From NCBI RefSeq assembly GCF_003675875.1, contig NZ_RCDI01000002.1, positions 870,786 to 934,785 of the forward strand: a stretch of DNA of 64,000 nucleotides. Direction: 5' to 3'. Of this stretch, positions 61,432 through 64,000 are shown in pieces (position 1 is the stretch's first letter; each line of letters starts with the position of its first letter). The stretch comes from Halostella limicola (GTDB taxonomy: Archaea > Halobacteriota > Halobacteria > Halobacteriales > Natronoarchaeaceae). The notes beneath the pieces are model-generated. The model did no database searches and had not been told where the DNA came from. It was given only the letters and a program-made list of their open reading frames with translations. A program made the translations under genes and the position numbers.

Positions 61432-62700
61432 TTAGCTCTCGTTGACGCTCAGCACCTTGCCGGCGGCGATGGTCTGACCCATGTCGCGGACGGCGAAGGA
61501 GCCGAGTTCCGGGATCTCTTGGGAAGACTCGATGCTGAGCGGCTTCTGCGGGCGCACCGTGACGACGGCGGCGTCGCCGCTCTGGATGAAGTCGGGGTTC
61601 TCCTCGGCGACCTCACCGCTGGACGGGTCCATCTTCTTGTCGATGGACTCGATCGTACAGGCGACCTGTGCGGTGTGGGCGTGGAAGACCGGGGTGTAAC
61701 CGGCCGTGATCACGCTCGGGTGCTGCATGACGATCAACTGGGCCTGGAACGTCTCGGCGACCGACGGCGGGTCGTCGGCGGGGCCGCAGACGTCACCGCG
61801 GCGGATGTCGTCCTTGCCGATGCCGCGGACGTTGAATCCGACGTTGTCGCCGGGGCCGGCCTCGGGCACCTCTTCGTGGTGCATCTCGATCGTCTTGACC
61901 TCGCCGCCCTCGTCGCTGGGCTGGAAGGAGACGTTGTCGCCGACGTTGAGCATACCGGTCTCGACGCGGCCGACGGGCACCGTACCGATGCCGTCGATCG
62001 TGTAGACGTCCTGGATCGGGAGGCGGAGCGGCGCGTCCGTCGGCGGCTCCGGCTCCTCGAGGCCGTTCAGGGCGTCGAGCAGGATCTCGCCGTCGTACCA
62101 GGGCGTGTTGTCGCTCTCTTCGGCGATGTTGTCGCCCTCGAAGGCGGAGATCGGGATGAAGCTGGCGTCCTCGGTGTTGAACTGAACCTGCTTGAACAGG
62201 TCCTTGACTTCCTCGACGACCTGGTTGTAGTCGGACTCGTTGTAGTCGACGAGGTCCATCTTGTTCACGCCGACGATCAGTTCGTTGATGCCGAGCGTGC
62301 GGGCCAGGAAGACGTGCTCCTGGGTCTGGGGCGCGACGCCGTCGTCAGCGGCGACGACGAGGACGGCGTTGTCGGCCTGGGACGCGCCCGTGATCATGTT
62401 CTTGACGAAGTCGCGGTGGCCCGGACAGTCGACGATGGTGAAGTAGTAATCGTCGGTGTCGAACTCCTGGTGGGCGATGTCGATGGTGACGCCGCGCTCG
62501 CGCTCCTCGGCGAGGTTGTCCATCACGTAGGCGAACTCGAAGCCGCCCTTGCCCTTCTGCTCCGCTTCTTCCTTGTGCTGTTCGATGACGTGCTCGGGAA
62601 CGCTCCCCGTCTCGTAGAGGAGTCGGCCCACGAGCGTGCTCTTGCCGTGGTCGACGTGGCCGATGATGGCCAGGTTCTGGTGGGGTTTGTCTTCGCTCAT
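61432..62700 (-). CDS. tuf: Translation elongation factor EF-1-alpha (EF-Tu homologue)
   Basis: Delivers aminoacyl-tRNA to the ribosome as a GTPase. The 422-residue protein has G1 GHVDHGKST (14-22), G2 in [10 protein letters not shown]3 DCPGHRD, G4 NKMD and domains II and III in order. The ATG at 62700 gives the standard N-terminus [13 protein letters not shown]; a longer frame adds 26 residues not found in the family. It is followed by rpsJ after 1 nt and preceded by homoserine dehydrogenase 183 nt away, where an AT-rich stretch is probably its promoter. Confidence 0.97.
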   Translation of the reverse strand: MSEDKPHQNLAIIGHVDHGKSTLVGRLLYETGSVPEHVIEQHKEEAEQKGKGGFEFAYVMDNLAEERERGVTIDIAHQEFDTDDYYFTIVDCPGHRDFVKNMITGASQADNAVLVVAADDGVAPQTQEHVFLARTLGINELIVGVNKMDLVDYNESDYNQVVEEVKDLFKQVQFNTEDASFIPISAFEGDNIAEESDNTPWYDGEILLDALNGLEEPEPPTDAPLRLPIQDVYTIDGIGTVPVGRVETGMLNVGDNVSFQPSDEGGEVKTIEMHHEEVPEAGPGDNVGFNVRGIGKDDIRRGDVCGPADDPPSVAETFQAQLIVMQHPSVITAGYTPVFHAHTAQVACTIESIDKKMDPSSGEVAEENPDFIQSGDAAVVTVRPQKPLSIESSQEIPELGSFAVRDMGQTIAAGKVLSVNES

Positions 62701-62883
62701 TGGTATCTCACGCGCAGAGGCGCTATATCGGAGTCTTTCGGCGGAAGCAGTTAAAACCATTTCGATACGGTACGTCACCCATCCCGCCTCCGTCGGGCGG
62801 TTTGGTGACCCGTGGCACGGATCAGCGGGAGCGGTTCCGGGCGGGAGAGCACCCCTCGGCGGCGCAACGGTACCGAGAGCGAG

Positions 62884-63831
62884 TCACTCCAGCCGGCCGA
62901 CGTCCGCGAGCACGGCCGTCGCCGTCTCCGGGCCGCCGGCGCCGCGCCCGCTGACGTTCAGGCGACCGGCGTGGCGGGTCTCCAGCTGGACGATGTTTCG
63001 CGTGCCCGTGACGGCGAGCGTGCCGTTCGCCGGGACGAGCCGGGGGCCGACGCGGACGCCGTCCGGGGACGCCTCGCCGATGAGCCGGACGGTGCGGCCG
63101 TCCTCGGCCGCGAGTTCGAGGGCGCTGCCGGGGACGTCCCGGATGCCGTCGACCTCGGCGTCGTCGAGCGAGAACTCCGCGTCGCCGTCGCTGAGCACGT
63201 TCGCGAGGATGACGCACTTCAGCGCCGCGTCCGTCCCGTCCACGTCGAACGCGGGGTCGGCCTCGGCGACGCCGAGGTCCTGCGCCTCGGCGAGGACGTG
63301 CTCGTAATCGATCCCCTCCGCGGCCATCCGCGAGAGGATGAAGTTCGCGGTGCCGTTGAGGACGCCCCGCGCCGCGGTCACCTTCGACGGCCCGAAGTCG
63401 GCGATGGTCGACAGCACCGGGATGGCCCCGCCGACCGTCGCCTCGAAGAGGACGTCGCCGGCGCTGTCGCGCTCCAGCGCGCGCAGGTCGCCGTAGCGCT
63501 CGGCGACCGGTCCCTTGTTCGCCAGCACGACGTGGCGATCGCGTTCGAGCGCCGCGCGGGCGTGCCCGAACCCGGGTTCGGCGTCGCCGAGGGTGGTCGG
63601 CGTCGCCTCGACGAGGACGTCGTACTCCGCGGCGAGCGCGTCGTCGGGGTCGGCGTCGCCGACGCTGCCGGCTTCGTCCTTCCGGTCGAACGCGGCCGCG
63701 ACGTCGACGCCGTCGGCGTCGGCGACGGCCCCGCGGGAGTCGGCGACGGCGGTGACCTCGTGTCCGTACTCGCCGGCGAGTTCGGCGACGGAGCGCCCGA
63801 CGGCGCCCGCGCCGAGGACGGCGATTTTCAC
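62884..63831 (-). CDS. hom: Homoserine dehydrogenase
   Basis: Reduces aspartate semialdehyde to homoserine for threonine, methionine and isoleucine synthesis. The 315-residue protein has the Rossmann GAGAVGRS motif at 7-14, the VLANKGPVAE block near 105 (catalytic Lys), the GVLNGTANFILS and AEADPAFDVDGTDAALK blocks near 155-215. It lacks a C-terminal ACT domain. The GTG at 63831 overlaps the upstream gene's stop (GTGA), so they are co-translated with the ACT-type gene. Confidence 0.93.
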   Translation of the reverse strand: MKIAVLGAGAVGRSVAELAGEYGHEVTAVADSRGAVADADGVDVAAAFDRKDEAGSVGDADPDDALAAEYDVLVEATPTTLGDAEPGFGHARAALERDRHVVLANKGPVAERYGDLRALERDSAGDVLFEATVGGAIPVLSTIADFGPSKVTAARGVLNGTANFILSRMAAEGIDYEHVLAEAQDLGVAEADPAFDVDGTDAALKCVILANVLSDGDAEFSLDDAEVDGIRDVPGSALELAAEDGRTVRLIGEASPDGVRVGPRLVPANGTLAVTGTRNIVQLETRHAGRLNVSGRGAGGPETATAVLADVGRLE

Positions 63832-64000
63832 GCCGTCTCACCGCCGTTCGTGAGCGGCTCGACGACGCGGAGGTCCTTCTCGTCCGCGAGCGTCCGAACC
63901 GTCGACAGCGCCTCGTCGGTCCGCCCCGACTCGACGGCGAGGCGGATCCGCGCGGAGGAGACGTCGTCGGTGCCCTCCGGCGACGAAAGCGAGAGGTCGA
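63828..64000 (-). CDS. Amino-acid-binding ACT-type protein (partial, 5' end outside window)
   Basis: Only the last 57 codons are inside the window. They contain LSLSSPEGTDDVSSARIRLAVES and a following ALSTVRTLADEKDLRVVEPL helix-strand pattern like the second half of an ACT domain. In haloarchaea an ACT-type regulatory protein commonly precedes hom; here the GTGA overlap with hom supports one operon. It may sense threonine or another end-product to regulate homoserine synthesis, but that is inferred. Confidence 0.65.
   Translation of the reverse strand, partial: DLSLSSPEGTDDVSSARIRLAVESGRTDEALSTVRTLADEKDLRVVEPLTNGGETA

Overview
The window is chromosomal DNA from a haloarchaeon (class Halobacteria). 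The evidence is a high-GC sequence with strongly acidic proteins (Asp/Glu-rich, Lys-poor), AT-rich TATA boxes about 25-35 nt before many start codons (leaderless pattern), and archaeal or haloarchaeal genes: F420-NADP oxidoreductase, archaemetzincin, ABCE1, Sec61-beta, SepF, a SAMP E1 enzyme (UbaA), a JAMM desampylase, EF-1-alpha with uS10, and Tat-exported proteins ending in an MPGFG-type archaeosortase tail. The genus cannot be fixed from this sequence alone.

Layout. 1-9.1 kb: a leftward sec61-beta/pdxT/DUF151/hisE operon, thioredoxin, an intergenic cluster of short hairpins, F420 reductase, small membrane proteins, a HAD hydrolase, archaemetzincin, and an EMC6-like/ABCE1 pair. 9.2-19.9 kb: a winged-helix regulator, a PIN-ATPase-KH protein, M48, M20 and M32 peptidases, BtuF-like/desampylase overlapping genes, a CNNM/CorC-type transporter and a TM-helix channel-like protein. 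20.3-23.5 kb: UbaA, rhodanese with a zinc-ribbon partner, a carboxylesterase and two tiny zinc-finger genes. 23.5-31.3 kb: UvrD-like helicase, an M24 protein lacking metal ligands, a flavin disulfide reductase, DsrE and redoxin proteins, riboflavin synthase and a PrsW protease. 31.3-41 kb: FAU-1, NifU, two tandem exported LVIVD-repeat paralogues, a ROK kinase with a tandem duplication at its end, AIM24, UspA, SDR and LURP-one proteins. 41-51.8 kb: UvrA, a BNR-repeat protein, a geranylgeranyl-reductase-type flavoprotein, a YgfZ/GcvT protein, small haloarchaeal proteins, SepF and a halolysin-type protease. 51.8-64 kb: DUF1028 protein, lipoprotein, PUA protein, short RNB ribonuclease, two sulfatases flanking a DUF1450 gene, tRNA-Ala(CGC), rhomboid protease, uS10, EF-1-alpha, homoserine dehydrogenase and an ACT-type partial gene.

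How the genes work together. Most of the window is core housekeeping: translation (EF-1-alpha, uS10, ABCE1, tRNA-Ala), repair (UvrA, UvrD-like), cofactors (PdxT, riboflavin synthase, B12 binding) and amino acids (HisE, homoserine dehydrogenase). SAMP attachment (UbaA) and removal (JAMM desampylase) lie about 3 kb apart. I see no provirus, IS transposase, CRISPR array or toxin/antitoxin island. The least explained signals are non-coding: two same-sized (80/81 bp) nested inverted-repeat elements at 3285 and 27933, a run of perfect 3-nt-loop hairpins at 2343-2533, small inverted repeats around TATA boxes of tiny genes, and a 59-bp partial tandem duplication.
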